Source: JBEHYA01 sp048498415
GTDB lineage: Bacteria; Pseudomonadota; Alphaproteobacteria; UBA9219; RGZA01
Reading direction: 5' to 3'
Assembly: GCA_048498415.1 (NCBI GenBank)
Contig: JBEHYA010000039.1
Span: 1 to 17,230 of the forward strand
Length of the DNA stretch: 17,230 nt
The notes under the pieces were generated by a model that saw nothing but the letters and a program-made list of their open reading frames with translations, was not told the DNA's origin and made no database searches. Each line of letters begins with the position of its first letter. The stretch's first letter is position 1. This document shows, in pieces, positions 7,599 to 16,204 of the stretch. A program made the position numbers and the translations under genes.

Positions 7599-10028
7599 TT
7601 GAATAATCTGGGCAGGCAAATCGATGCGACCGGCGGTGACGTGCCGTCGTCGGATGCTGCCGCGCATGCGCCGCCGCCGGCCACCGACAAGCGCATTTTG
7701 AATATGATCGGCGCCGACGGCGCGCCGCGCCTCGTCGATCCCGCACGGCCGGAACTTGGCACCTACCGCGTTCTGCTCACGCAGGATGACATCGTCGCCG
7801 CACACCACGGCAGCAAGGGCTGGCACGATAAAAAAGAACTCAATCATCTGTTCATGTTCGTGTACGGCCAAAACCTAATTCTCTACGAACATCCCGCAAA
7901 CGGCTATTCCGCCATTATCCATCTGGCGACCTACAAGTTTCATGAGCCGGGCGGCGCCGTTTTCCATACCATCGATAAATTTTTCGAATATATTCCCGAG
8001 CTGGCGCGGGCATTGCGCAGTGATGTGGAGCAGGCGGTTATCCGTTCCATCCGGCTTTTCGCCATGGATGCCGCGCTGGGCGATGCAAAACGCTATGAGA
8101 CGACGCGCAAACTGCTGCAGCTTGCCCGCACGCATAATATTTACGATGGCATGGCCTTTAAAGGCGATGATTTCGAACTGATCGCCGAGCTGCAATCCGG
8201 CATGCTCCTTCGCGTCGTCAGTCCGCTGGCCATCAAAACGCTGCACGGCAACAAGCCCGGCTGGGCCGGCCCCAACGGGTTTGACGATGAATTCCTGAAA
8301 ACATATGGCAAGGATTTGCTTTACTTCGAAACCTATACGGGCGAAGCGGTGCTTTTCCATCTGCCCACGGCCAGTTTTTTCCAATTACACGGCGAGCGCT
8401 ACCCCAGTTTTGAATCGCTGGTGCAGCGGCACCCCGATCTGGAAAGCTATCTGCGTCCCTATATCCGCAGCGGTATCACGACCGCATTATACCAACCGCT
8501 GGGCGAAGATACGCATGCCAGAAGCGGCTATTTTTATGTGGTTCCTGCATTTTTAAAAATGTCGGGCCGCCACGGCATCTGGCTGGATAAACCCGGCGAG
8601 CCGGACGGTAATCTGATTGATCCGGGCGAGATCAGCGACGCCTTCCGCCGCACCCTTGATTACCCGTGGCATGCTGAAACGCCGGAAAACCAGCATCCCA
8701 CCGCCGTTTTCGCGAGCGCCATTACCACGCTCAACCTTTTTGCAGATGGGCCCGCAAGGTTTGATGCGCGCCATAATACAATCAAGCAGCTGCTGCGCAC
8801 GGCCTATGACGACGTTTATGACAGGCCTGGGCGCGTGCCGGCGTTTGTGGCCATGCTGAAGGCGATCAAAGGCACGCTTGTGGAAAGTGTTGTGCGCCCC
8901 GCCGATGTCGCCGGCGTTTTCGCGCGCGTCGCCGATCAGCAGGAAACAGTTGCCTATGCCACGCAGTTATACGCGCACATTGCCAGCACGCCGGCGTTGG
9001 CCGCGGCGGTTCCCGGTTATATCCGCGCGCATTATCTGGAAAATCTGCGCAACGAACTGCATGCGCCCATGTTGCCGCCCGAACGCCAGCTAAAGGCCGA
9101 GACCATTCGCCCCGTGCTTGAACACATGATTGGATCGGGCGCTCATCTGCCCGTCAAAGGCCTGCTGGGGGAAGCGTTCGATTATTTCGTGCGCCGCGAC
9201 GACAGAAAAGCATGGCAATCGCTGCTTGCCGCCGTGACCGGCCACACTGAAGCGGAAAAAGAAGTTTATCCACGCTTTGGCGATGTGCTGATGGGCTATG
9301 CGCGCCGTGGCGACAAGGGCGCGGTGTATAGTTTGCTGAATTATGCCGAAAAACAACCGGCGGTCGAACAGGCGGTGCTCTATAATCTGGTCGAAGCGAT
9401 CGGTTATGCCATTGCGCAGGGCGACAGCAACATTTTAGGCGCGCTCATTCCCCATAGCGGCCGCGATGCGGTCTCCATGCAGCGCCGCGCGAAGATTGTG
9501 CCGCATCTGCGCGATCTTCTTTTCATTCTGCCCAACGCATCGAACACCATGCTCGCCGGCGATACGCCCGCGCAGGATACGCGCTTTGCCAGCGTGCTGG
9601 AGCATTTCATGGTCACGGGCAGGCATAATCCCGATTTCATGCAGGCACTTATTCCCGTTCTGCCGCAACTGGTGGTTAAAACCGCGGCGCTTAACTGGCC
9701 GGTAAGCCTGGATCTTTTGTTGAACGAAAGCAGCGCCAGCGAACCCGCCGCCCGCATCGTCGCTTTAAGCCTGCCGGCGGCCAAAGCCATGGCGAATTCG
9801 CAATGGCCCGAGCTGGCGCTGGGCGCCCCGAACGCCATGGATGTTGGTGCGCGCGTGCACGATACGCCCATCTACCGCGAAGCCATTACCGCTTCGCGGC
9901 TTTTACTGGCGCCGCCTGCACCCGCGCCGCTGCCGGCCGTAATAGAGCCGCCCGCCCGCCGTCCGGGCCGGTTGGCCGCAGGCCTGCACAGACTTGCCGG
10001 CCTGCTTGGCCTTCCGGCGCAGGGCTGA
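7599..10028 (+). CDS. Large uncharacterised protein with an internal duplication
   Basis: This 809-residue protein starts with TTG at 7599, supported by GGAGG 5 bases upstream; there is no better start. I recognise no family. The N-terminal half contains a repeat. Residues about 54-140 and 201-286 align, with H-G-S/N-K-(P)-G-W at 70-75 and 216-222, then YG-x-(D/N)-L-x-Y/F-E, HL-(A/P)-T and a closing PEL/PDL helix ending in LR. From about 380 on it is mostly helical with short hydrophobic helices, possibly a solenoid of HEAT- or TPR-like kind. The last 45 residues are rich in proline, alanine and arginine. There is no signal peptide or membrane segment, so it is likely cytoplasmic. It ends exactly where the convergent purC ends. 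Confidence 0.8.
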   Translation: MNNLGRQIDATGGDVPSSDAAAHAPPPATDKRILNMIGADGAPRLVDPARPELGTYRVLLTQDDIVAAHHGSKGWHDKKELNHLFMFVYGQNLILYEHPANGYSAIIHLATYKFHEPGGAVFHTIDKFFEYIPELARALRSDVEQAVIRSIRLFAMDAALGDAKRYETTRKLLQLARTHNIYDGMAFKGDDFELIAELQSGMLLRVVSPLAIKTLHGNKPGWAGPNGFDDEFLKTYGKDLLYFETYTGEAVLFHLPTASFFQLHGERYPSFESLVQRHPDLESYLRPYIRSGITTALYQPLGEDTHARSGYFYVVPAFLKMSGRHGIWLDKPGEPDGNLIDPGEISDAFRRTLDYPWHAETPENQHPTAVFASAITTLNLFADGPARFDARHNTIKQLLRTAYDDVYDRPGRVPAFVAMLKAIKGTLVESVVRPADVAGVFARVADQQETVAYATQLYAHIASTPALAAAVPGYIRAHYLENLRNELHAPMLPPERQLKAETIRPVLEHMIGSGAHLPVKGLLGEAFDYFVRRDDRKAWQSLLAAVTGHTEAEKEVYPRFGDVLMGYARRGDKGAVYSLLNYAEKQPAVEQAVLYNLVEAIGYAIAQGDSNILGALIPHSGRDAVSMQRRAKIVPHLRDLLFILPNASNTMLAGDTPAQDTRFASVLEHFMVTGRHNPDFMQALIPVLPQLVVKTAALNWPVSLDLLLNESSASEPAARIVALSLPAAKAMANSQWPELALGAPNAMDVGARVHDTPIYREAITASRLLLAPPAPAPLPAVIEPPARRPGRLAAGLHRLAGLLGLPAQG

Positions 10029-10979
10029 TTACATATATTTCCGCAAATTCTCACGGATGCGTTTTAAAATGCCGCCATCCGTTTTCGCCGGCGCGAATTT
10101 TTGCCCGGTGATCGATTCAAACGCGTGGATATACACGTTGCTGGTTTCGGCAATCAGGCTATCCGGAATTTCCGGGATCGCATCTTTATAAGGATCGCAG
10201 CGCGACGCCACCCAGCTGCGCACGAAGTCTTTATCGAAACTCTCCGGCCGTTCGCCCTTTTCAAATCGCTGGGCGTAGGTTTTTTCAACCCAGTAACGGC
10301 TGCTATCGGGGGTGTGGATTTCATCGGCGAGAATAATCGTGCCGTCCTTATCCATACCGAATTCGTATTTGGTATCGGCCAGGATAAGCCCGCGTTTGGC
10401 GGCCATTTCCTGCCCGCGTGCAAACAGCGCCAGCGCGTAATCCGAAACCTTTTGCCATTGCGCGGCGGTGAGCAGCTTTTTCTCAACGATTTCCGCCGAC
10501 GTCAGCGGCTCGTCATGCCCGCCATCAAAGGCTTTGGTGGTGGGGGTAATAATGGGTTTATCCAGCTTCTGGTTGTCGCGCATGCCATCGGGGAAGGTGT
10601 GGCCATAAATGCTGCGCTGGCCTTTTTTATACATGGTGAGCAGCGACGTGCCCGTGGTGCCGGCCAAATAGCCCCGCACAATCACTTCAACCGGCAGAAT
10701 GGTGAGCGTGCGGCCCACCACCACGTTCGGGTCGGGATAATCCACCACATGGTTGGGGCAGATGTCTTTTGTGGCCTCAAACCAGTAGCGCGCCGTCTGC
10801 GTTAAAATCTGGCCCTTATGCGGAATGCAGGCAAGGATGCGGTCGAACGCGCTTAAGCGGTCGGTTGCGATCAGAATGCGCGTGCCGTCCTTCAGGTCGT
10901 AATTATCGCGCACCTTGCCTTTGTAGTAATGCGGCAGTTCGGGAATAAACGCATCGTCTAAAATCGGGGGAAGGGCCAT
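10029..10979 (-). CDS. purC: Phosphoribosylaminoimidazole-succinocarboxamide synthase (SAICAR synthetase)
   Basis: The 316-residue enzyme joins CAIR and aspartate using ATP to give SAICAR in de novo purine synthesis, in the cytoplasm. The family signatures are intact: GKVRDNYDL (21-29) and TDRLSAFD (39-46) for the nucleotide site, PVEVIVRGYLAGT (96-108), LADTKYEFG (200-208) and LADEIHTPDSSRYW (217-230). The length fits the longer PurC type of about 300 residues found in yeast and some proteobacteria, rather than the 240-residue type. The start at 10979 has no ribosome binding site, but the MALPPILDDAFIPELP start is typical. A TATAAT box lies 33 bases upstream. The stop codon directly abuts that of the convergent 7599 gene, with no base between. 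No other purine gene is in the window. Confidence 0.97.
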   Translation of the reverse strand: MALPPILDDAFIPELPHYYKGKVRDNYDLKDGTRILIATDRLSAFDRILACIPHKGQILTQTARYWFEATKDICPNHVVDYPDPNVVVGRTLTILPVEVIVRGYLAGTTGTSLLTMYKKGQRSIYGHTFPDGMRDNQKLDKPIITPTTKAFDGGHDEPLTSAEIVEKKLLTAAQWQKVSDYALALFARGQEMAAKRGLILADTKYEFGMDKDGTIILADEIHTPDSSRYWVEKTYAQRFEKGERPESFDKDFVRSWVASRCDPYKDAIPEIPDSLIAETSNVYIHAFESITGQKFAPAKTDGGILKRIRENLRKYM

Positions 10980-11011
10980 GGCGGGATGAAATAATAAGTG
11001 GGTGGGCCCCC

Positions 11012-11017
11012 ATTATA
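11012..11017 (-). promoter_or_regulatory. Candidate -10 box for purC
   Basis: On the minus strand this is a perfect TATAAT, 33 bases upstream of the purC ATG and just downstream of the terminator of the preceding gene. That is where a purC promoter should be. No good -35 hexamer is seen at 16-18 bases, so the promoter may be weak or need an activator. Confidence 0.5.
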
Positions 11018-11048
11018 TCCATGCCTTGGCCCTTCTTCCCACAATAAA

Positions 11049-11080
11049 AAACGGGCGGGAAATCGCTTTCCCGCCCGTTT
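11049..11080 (-). terminator. Strong intrinsic terminator after the small secreted protein gene
   Basis: A perfect 14-bp stem (AAACGGGCGGGAAA with TTTCCCGCCCGTTT) has a 4-base loop. Read on the minus strand the loop is GCGA and the right arm runs on into a T-rich tail (GTTTTTTATTG). It lies 22 bases past the stop of the 11103-11540 gene and separates it from purC. Confidence 0.92.
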
Positions 11081-11102
11081 CTACACGTGACCAAAGCCCG
11101 TT

Positions 11103-11540
11103 TTACTGGGCGGTCGTGTTGGTGTTAACGCCGGTATCTACATTTGTATCGGTATCTACATCGGCATTCACATTGGTATCAACGCCCACCTGCGCCTTCA
11201 CCGCCTGGTGCTGCTTGGCCTTGTGGTGCTGATAGATTTTCTTATCGGTGGCCTTTTCGGCTTTCTTTTCAGCAATCGCGGTGTGGTTGGCGCCAATCTT
11301 CACGCTGTCCACGGCCTGCTGAACGGTATCGCCGCTGGCCTTGGCCGCCGCCTTGGAAGCGCGGTTGGCTTCCAGATTGGCCTCGTCTTTGGCCAGCGCG
11401 GCATTGTCTTTGACAATCGCCTTGGCATCGGCGTTCACATCGGCATCGTATTTGGTCTCAATCGCCGCTAAAGCCGGAGCAGCCAGACCGGCAGCAAAAA
11501 CGCCCGTGATCGCCAGGGCGGAAAGGGATTTAATCGACAT
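11103..11540 (-). CDS. Small secreted alanine/lysine-rich protein of unknown function
   Basis: This 145-residue protein starts at the ATG at 11540, with GGAG 6 bases upstream; an ATG four codons earlier (11552) has no such site. Residues 1-25 are a signal peptide (MSIKSLSALAITGVFAAG, then LAAPALA), so the mature protein is periplasmic or secreted. The middle (about 30-115) is rich in alanine, lysine, aspartate and asparagine, with a helical heptad-like look. The C-terminus is a low-complexity run of D/N-T-N/D-V units (about 118-140). I recognise no family. It has its own terminator and so is probably transcribed alone. It could be a cell-envelope or stress protein, but nothing in the sequence decides that. 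Confidence 0.75.
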   Translation of the reverse strand: MSIKSLSALAITGVFAAGLAAPALAAIETKYDADVNADAKAIVKDNAALAKDEANLEANRASKAAAKASGDTVQQAVDSVKIGANHTAIAEKKAEKATDKKIYQHHKAKQHQAVKAQVGVDTNVNADVDTDTNVDTGVNTNTTAQ

Positions 11541-11724
11541 GGAAAACTCCATCGTTAATGGGTGGACGGATAAGCTAGGCCTGAAACTATAAATAAGCCG
11601 TGCGGTTGCACCGCATGGCCTATAAGCTTCCCCTCAAGCATGAAATGCCACGCATGGCGGCTATTCGCGGTTTTTATGATATTTTTATGCCGTTTTACGC
11701 GGGCTTTAACATTATGATGCTGCC
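11541..11724. promoter_or_regulatory. Divergent intergenic region with a strong hairpin
   Basis: These 184 bases separate the small secreted protein gene from the divergent histidine kinase gene. A 10-bp stem (GCCGTGCGGT with ACCGCATGGC, one G-T pair) with a TGC loop lies at 11597-11619. Around it AAGCT/AGGCC (11572-11581) can pair with GGCCT/AGCTT (11617-11629) as an alternative fold. TTTTTATG occurs twice in direct order near 11674-11691. TATAGT on the minus strand (11587-11592) may be the -10 box of the small gene. No clear promoter is seen for the kinase. Confidence 0.35.
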
Positions 11725-13536
11725 ATGAAATCGATTATGAACCCGCAAAAGCCCGTGTGGCCAAATGCGGATAAATATCTGCTCATCACCTTTCTGGTCG
11801 CCTGCGGCGCTGCGGCGACGGTGCTGCTGGCCTCCGAAAATGTCGACACCGCTGTGCCGGTGGGCCTCAGCCTTATTGGCCTCGTTGCCGTCAATATCAT
11901 AATTTACTGGCTGGTCGCCAAAAAGCGCGGCGCCGAAGACAAGCTGCGCAAGAACGAAGAACTGTTTCGTCTTGTCCTGAACGGCATCAATGACGGCGTG
12001 TTCGATTACAAAATCAATGAAGGCACCATTTATTATTCGCCGGCCTATCATAACATTCTGGGTTACGACGAAAACGAAATGGGCAGTACACACGACGTGT
12101 TCAGCAGCCTTTTGCACCCCGATGATCTGGTGCCCGCGACGCAGTACTACGAAGATTACATCCGCCGCCGCATCCCCACCTATTTCAATACCTTCCGCCT
12201 GCGCCATAAAGACGGCCATTATGTCTGGCTGCAATCGCGCGGCATCGGCATCTGGGATGATAAAGGCCGCATTCTACGCCTGGTCGGCACCCATACGGAT
12301 GTGACCGAACAAAAGGAACGCGAAGAAAAAGTCTTTAAGCTGATGCGCGAAAACGACCGCCAGCGCGAAGAACTGACCCTGGCCCGCGACCGCGCCGAAG
12401 CCGCCAGCCAGGCCAAAACCGAATTTCTGGCGACCATGAGCCACGAAATCCGCACACCGATGAATGCAGTGATTGGCCTCAGCCGTATCATGATGACCAC
12501 GGCCCTGAATGCCAAACAGCAGGAGATGATGAAGACCCTGCAAAGCAACGCCGATATTCTTCTGCACCTCGTCAATGATCTGCTCGATCTCAACCGCATC
12601 GAGGCCGCGCAGGTGGAACTGGAAGTGCGCAACTTCGCTTTTGCTTCGATCTTCGAGACGCTGCGCGCCATGTTCCAGCACCAGGCCAGCAATAAGGGGC
12701 TGGCTTTCACCATCCATAACCGTCTTGGCGAAAAATCGTTCAAGGGCGATTTGATGCGCATCCAGCAAATACTCGTCAATCTGATTGGTAATGCGCTGAA
12801 ATTCACGTCGGAAGGCGGCATCACCATCACGGCCGATGGCGTGCCCATGGCCGACGGCCGCAATCAGGTCCATATCACTGTCGCCGATACGGGTGTTGGC
12901 ATTGCCAACGAAAAACTGGGAAGTATTTTCGAAAAATTCGTGCAGGCGGATCAAACCATTTCGCGCCGCTTCGGCGGTTCGGGTCTGGGTCTCGCCATCT
13001 GCAAATCGCTGGCCGAACTCATGGGCGGCGATATCACCGTGACCAGCCGGCCGGGGGAGGGGTCAACCTTCCTTCTCAGCATTCCTTTGCAGGCCGGCGA
13101 AAACGAACAGCCGGCTTCAATTGCGCCGGTGGAAGAAAAAGCGGCCATTCCCCACCGCCGTACCGCGCTGGTGGTCGAAGATTATCCTGCCAATATTCTT
13201 GTGACCACGCTGATGCTGGAAGATTTAGGCTACAGCGCGGAAGTGGCGAAATCCGGCCTTGAAGCCATCGAAAAAATCGCCGTGCGCAGCAAGCCGTATG
13301 ACGTGATTTTAATGGATGTGCAGATGCCGGAAATGGATGGGCTGGAAGCCACCCGCCGTATCCGTAGCCTGGAAAAAGAAAAGGGTTTCCAGCATTTCAT
13401 TATCGGTGTGACGGCAAATGCCATGGCGGGTGACCGCGAACGGTGCATAGCAGCGGGTATGGATGAATACATCGCCAAACCCGTGCACCCCGATGTGCTC
13501 GAGAAGAAGCTGGCGCATATCAGCAAGGCGGCTTAA
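11725..13536 (+). CDS. Hybrid sensor histidine kinase (PAS, HisKA, HATPase, receiver)
   Basis: The 603-residue kinase is built in order as follows. Two membrane segments (about 18-37 and 44-65) leave almost no periplasmic loop. A PAS_3-like domain (about 76-195) ends in the typical GTHTDVTEQKERE. The HisKA domain has the H-box SHEIRTPMN with phospho-acceptor His240. The HATPase has the N-box NLIGNALKF (352-360), DTGVGI (388-393) and GGSGLGLAI (417-425). The C-terminal receiver has acidic Glu485/Asp486, acceptor Asp531 in LMDVQMPEMDG, Thr563 and Lys585. All catalytic residues are present. The missing periplasmic sensor suggests that it senses a cytoplasmic or membrane signal through PAS. No response regulator or HPt gene is near, so its partner is elsewhere. 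An ATG at 11737 is an alternative start; neither has a clear ribosome binding site. Confidence 0.95.
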   Translation: MKSIMNPQKPVWPNADKYLLITFLVACGAAATVLLASENVDTAVPVGLSLIGLVAVNIIIYWLVAKKRGAEDKLRKNEELFRLVLNGINDGVFDYKINEGTIYYSPAYHNILGYDENEMGSTHDVFSSLLHPDDLVPATQYYEDYIRRRIPTYFNTFRLRHKDGHYVWLQSRGIGIWDDKGRILRLVGTHTDVTEQKEREEKVFKLMRENDRQREELTLARDRAEAASQAKTEFLATMSHEIRTPMNAVIGLSRIMMTTALNAKQQEMMKTLQSNADILLHLVNDLLDLNRIEAAQVELEVRNFAFASIFETLRAMFQHQASNKGLAFTIHNRLGEKSFKGDLMRIQQILVNLIGNALKFTSEGGITITADGVPMADGRNQVHITVADTGVGIANEKLGSIFEKFVQADQTISRRFGGSGLGLAICKSLAELMGGDITVTSRPGEGSTFLLSIPLQAGENEQPASIAPVEEKAAIPHRRTALVVEDYPANILVTTLMLEDLGYSAEVAKSGLEAIEKIAVRSKPYDVILMDVQMPEMDGLEATRRIRSLEKEKGFQHFIIGVTANAMAGDRERCIAAGMDEYIAKPVHPDVLEKKLAHISKAA

Positions 13537-14891
13537 GGCTGGCAGGTAGCAGGGCAAAAACCCGGTATGCGCACCACGCGGTCAACGCCATATTGCACGT
13601 TTTTCGGCGCGCGGTTATCGGGGAAATCGTTTGTCGCCGTCAGGCCCACGTGTTTGTACATTTTCTGCATTTCCTGACGCGGCACTTTGCCGGTATCGCA
13701 GACTTCAATCGGATCGCCTGCCGGAATAACATACGTACGGCCCATTGGCCCGCCATCGAAAGCCACATCTTTTTGTGGGATCAGCCGCAACGTGGCCTGG
13801 TGCTTTTCAACCCAGTTATCGCCTTCGGTGGCGGGGTCATCCGCGCCTTCCGCCAGTGTCACCGTCTCCAGATTATCTAAATTCGTACGCTCACGCGTGA
13901 TCGCGACGTCGTATTTAAAATCTTCAAAGCGGGGAATACCCACCTTCAGCGTCATCTCGCACTCGGTGCGCAGGCCGAGATAGAAGAAAATATGAATGGG
14001 CAGCTTGTCGGCATAGCACCCGCGGATCGCCTCCGGGCTCTGCGTGCGGTCATAGCCGTGATGGAAGGCGCCGTTGTCACCGATGATTTCATATTGGTGG
14101 CGCAGGAAATTCAGCGTTTCTTCCACGCTCCAGTTCCCCGATGTCGAGCCGTGCAGGGCGCTTACTACTTTTTTATTCGGCTGTTCAAATTTGGCACGCG
14201 CGCGGGGCAGTACTTCCTGCTTTAGCTGGTGCCAGTATGCTTTGTTATGTAGATCAGTCAGGAACATTTCCACACGGTCGGCGGGCTGCAGTTTTTCGCG
14301 CATGCGCTCTTCCAGCGACTGCGTCGAGGCATTCTGTTCCGCCTGATCCAGCTGGGCCAGCAAATCGGCGACATTGCTGATGGCTTTCAATAATTCATCG
14401 GGATGCAGCTGCGCGCGGGCAAACAACGCCTGCATGCGCTCTTGTACTTTTTCTTTGTTATATAGCACGTAATCGCCGCCGATATAATAATCGGGCAGAT
14501 TTCGGCCCAGATTGTGCTGCGTCAGTGCGCCATCGCCGGGGCCGCTTTCGACGTAAATGGAACCCCGCGTATCGGCGCCCATCGCCATGGCATAATCATC
14601 CTGAATGCGCCATTCCGCCGTGCGCGGGTAATAGGAAAGCTGCGGTATAACGTGCTTATAATAAATTTCGCCCGCCGCCGGCACGCGGCGACCGATAATT
14701 TCAGCCCCGCAGGCGCGCAACGCATCCAGCAAGGCTTCGTCATTATCATCCGCTATGAAACTGGGCGCCTTATACGCGTTTTCAAACGCGTTGCTGCGCG
14801 GCTGGCCCGCCGACGGACTCAGCAATCCACGATAGGCCTGCCGGACCTGATCCATTGTGGGTGGCTGAATAAGAACGTTGGTGTCTGCCAT
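13533..14891 (-). CDS. Divergent EgtD-like SAM-dependent methyltransferase
   Basis: The 452-residue protein follows the plan of the EgtD/Methyltransf_33 family (histidine N-alpha-methyltransferases). It has LSYYPRTAEWRI (85-96), matching the YYPTRTE of EgtD; a SAM motif I, VESGPGD (114-120); a ribose-type Asp140; GSTSGN (248-253), matching GSTIGN; GCYAD (291-295), matching the AYDD segment; and EVCDTGK (396-402), where EgtD has TEVSCK. Glu396 would be the amine-binding glutamate, but the serine is replaced. About 60 extra residues (145-205, Gln-rich, helical) separate Asp140 from the GSTSGN motif, compared with mycobacterial EgtD as I remember it. The substrate is therefore probably not plain histidine. 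It lies 2 bases after the flavoprotein gene, as in an operon, and shares a TTAA stop with the convergent kinase. An alignment made from memory supports the family, not the substrate. Confidence 0.72.
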   Translation of the reverse strand: MADTNVLIQPPTMDQVRQAYRGLLSPSAGQPRSNAFENAYKAPSFIADDNDEALLDALRACGAEIIGRRVPAAGEIYYKHVIPQLSYYPRTAEWRIQDDYAMAMGADTRGSIYVESGPGDGALTQHNLGRNLPDYYIGGDYVLYNKEKVQERMQALFARAQLHPDELLKAISNVADLLAQLDQAEQNASTQSLEERMREKLQPADRVEMFLTDLHNKAYWHQLKQEVLPRARAKFEQPNKKVVSALHGSTSGNWSVEETLNFLRHQYEIIGDNGAFHHGYDRTQSPEAIRGCYADKLPIHIFFYLGLRTECEMTLKVGIPRFEDFKYDVAITRERTNLDNLETVTLAEGADDPATEGDNWVEKHQATLRLIPQKDVAFDGGPMGRTYVIPAGDPIEVCDTGKVPRQEMQKMYKHVGLTATNDFPDNRAPKNVQYGVDRVVRIPGFCPATCQP

Positions 14892-14893
14892 GG

Positions 14894-16138
14894 TTACAAC
14901 TCGGGCCGTAATTGCAGCAAATGGCGCAAATTATGAGGCAGCATCAGGCGCGGATTTTTAAATACGCCTTCCTCAACAAAATGGGCGACTTCTTCGCCCA
15001 CAAATGGTCCCAGCTTGAAAGCATGGCCGTCGCACGCGATCAGGTCGAAAACCTTTTCATCTTGTTTTGGGTCAGGGTTAGAAGCGGCGTGTTTAATTTC
15101 TGCCTCGGGATATGAGCCGACGCCAAAACGCTCTCTGCGCGACATAATGTACTGGCATACCGCCCACATAATCATTTTTGCGCCATCCAGTTTAACGACA
15201 CCGTGCATGGCTTCGCGTAAAAAAGTCTCGTCGCCAGCCTTCAGGGTGCGCGCATCATTTGTGACGTCGATGCGTTCGTTTAAATGCTCGTGAACGGCGA
15301 ATTTTACGCCCGGGATCCCATCCTTGATGATCGGGAAGCCAAAGAAATAATTATGATCCTTTTTCTTAATAACGAATGGCCCAAAATTATCCGACGTGAA
15401 ATTTTCAAAGAGAGAAGCTTCTGGCGCAAACCACCCGGCAACCATGCGAACAGGCGTTAAGGCAGCTTGATAGGCAGGCTCAATGGTCGGCAACCACGCG
15501 CCCATGCAGCGAATAAGTTTATCAGCCGCATAGCCGGCGCCTTGCGCATTACCCATGCGGGTGGTGTTGACAATAATTCCTTCATTCGTTTTTTCGTAGC
15601 CCGTGACAGCTTCATCGTACTGAAACGTGGCGCCGTGCTTGGTGGCAAGATCCCTTATCGCCTGCGTTGCTTTGGTAGCAAGAAAATACCCACCCATAGG
15701 ATCGACAATGCCGAGATAATCATCCGGCACATTGAACGCGGGGTAGCGCTTCTTTAGTGCTTCACCGCTATTTATTTCTGCAGGTAATTGATGCTCAGCA
15801 TAGGATTTAATAATGGTGCTGATGGTTTCCGCTTCCGTTGGTTCAACAATATGCTGTACGCCTGTTTGGAAGAAAAACCGTTGGCCTATTTCCTGCTCGG
15901 CCATGCGAAAAAGGGCCGCACTGATGCCGGTCGCTTCCTCATAAATCGCCTTGTCCTGCACGTAGCCCCATTCCCGGTGCATGCGTGTCTCATCCCGAGA
16001 AGCGCTTAATGGATTATCGGGCCCGTATTTGTCGAGGACAAGCACGCGCTTGCCGCGCTTGGCCAAAGCCCATGCGGTGCTCGCGCCCATGATCCCGGCG
16101 CCCGCAATAATGTAATCGTATTTATTCGCAGCGATCAT
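14894..16138 (-). CDS. Monomeric sarcosine oxidase / N-methyltryptophan oxidase-like flavoprotein
   Basis: This 414-residue DAO-family enzyme starts at the ATG at 16138, with AAAGG upstream; a start at 16177 has no site. The FAD-binding Rossmann motif GAGIMG is at 13-18, with the closing acidic residue in LVLDK (33-37). SASRDETRMHREWG (45-58) matches the flavin-contact segment of MSOX. RCMGAW (210-215) and GVKFAVHEH (277-285) are also in place. Cys328 in VCQY lines up with the cysteine that binds FAD covalently in MSOX (CMY). GHAFK (371-375) matches the GHGFK of that family. It probably oxidises an N-methyl amine or secondary amino acid with O2, releasing H2O2, in the cytoplasm. It sits between another flavoprotein gene and the methyltransferase gene. 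The substrate is not readable. Confidence 0.85.
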   Translation of the reverse strand: MIAANKYDYIIAGAGIMGASTAWALAKRGKRVLVLDKYGPDNPLSASRDETRMHREWGYVQDKAIYEEATGISAALFRMAEQEIGQRFFFQTGVQHIVEPTEAETISTIIKSYAEHQLPAEINSGEALKKRYPAFNVPDDYLGIVDPMGGYFLATKATQAIRDLATKHGATFQYDEAVTGYEKTNEGIIVNTTRMGNAQGAGYAADKLIRCMGAWLPTIEPAYQAALTPVRMVAGWFAPEASLFENFTSDNFGPFVIKKKDHNYFFGFPIIKDGIPGVKFAVHEHLNERIDVTNDARTLKAGDETFLREAMHGVVKLDGAKMIMWAVCQYIMSRRERFGVGSYPEAEIKHAASNPDPKQDEKVFDLIACDGHAFKLGPFVGEEVAHFVEEGVFKNPRLMLPHNLRHLLQLRPEL

Positions 16139-16204
16139 AATATGTGCCTTTATATACGTATGGTTATAGCCGTTCATGCGGCGTTTTGGTGCGCTTCAAT
16201 GCTT

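Noticed and set aside
10101..10805. Plus-strand frame of 234 codons
   Set aside because: It is antisense to purC, whose motifs are complete; there is no separate evidence of coding.
11207..11471. Plus-strand frames opposite the small secreted protein gene
   Set aside because: The minus-strand frame has a signal peptide, ribosome binding site and terminator; the plus frames have none.
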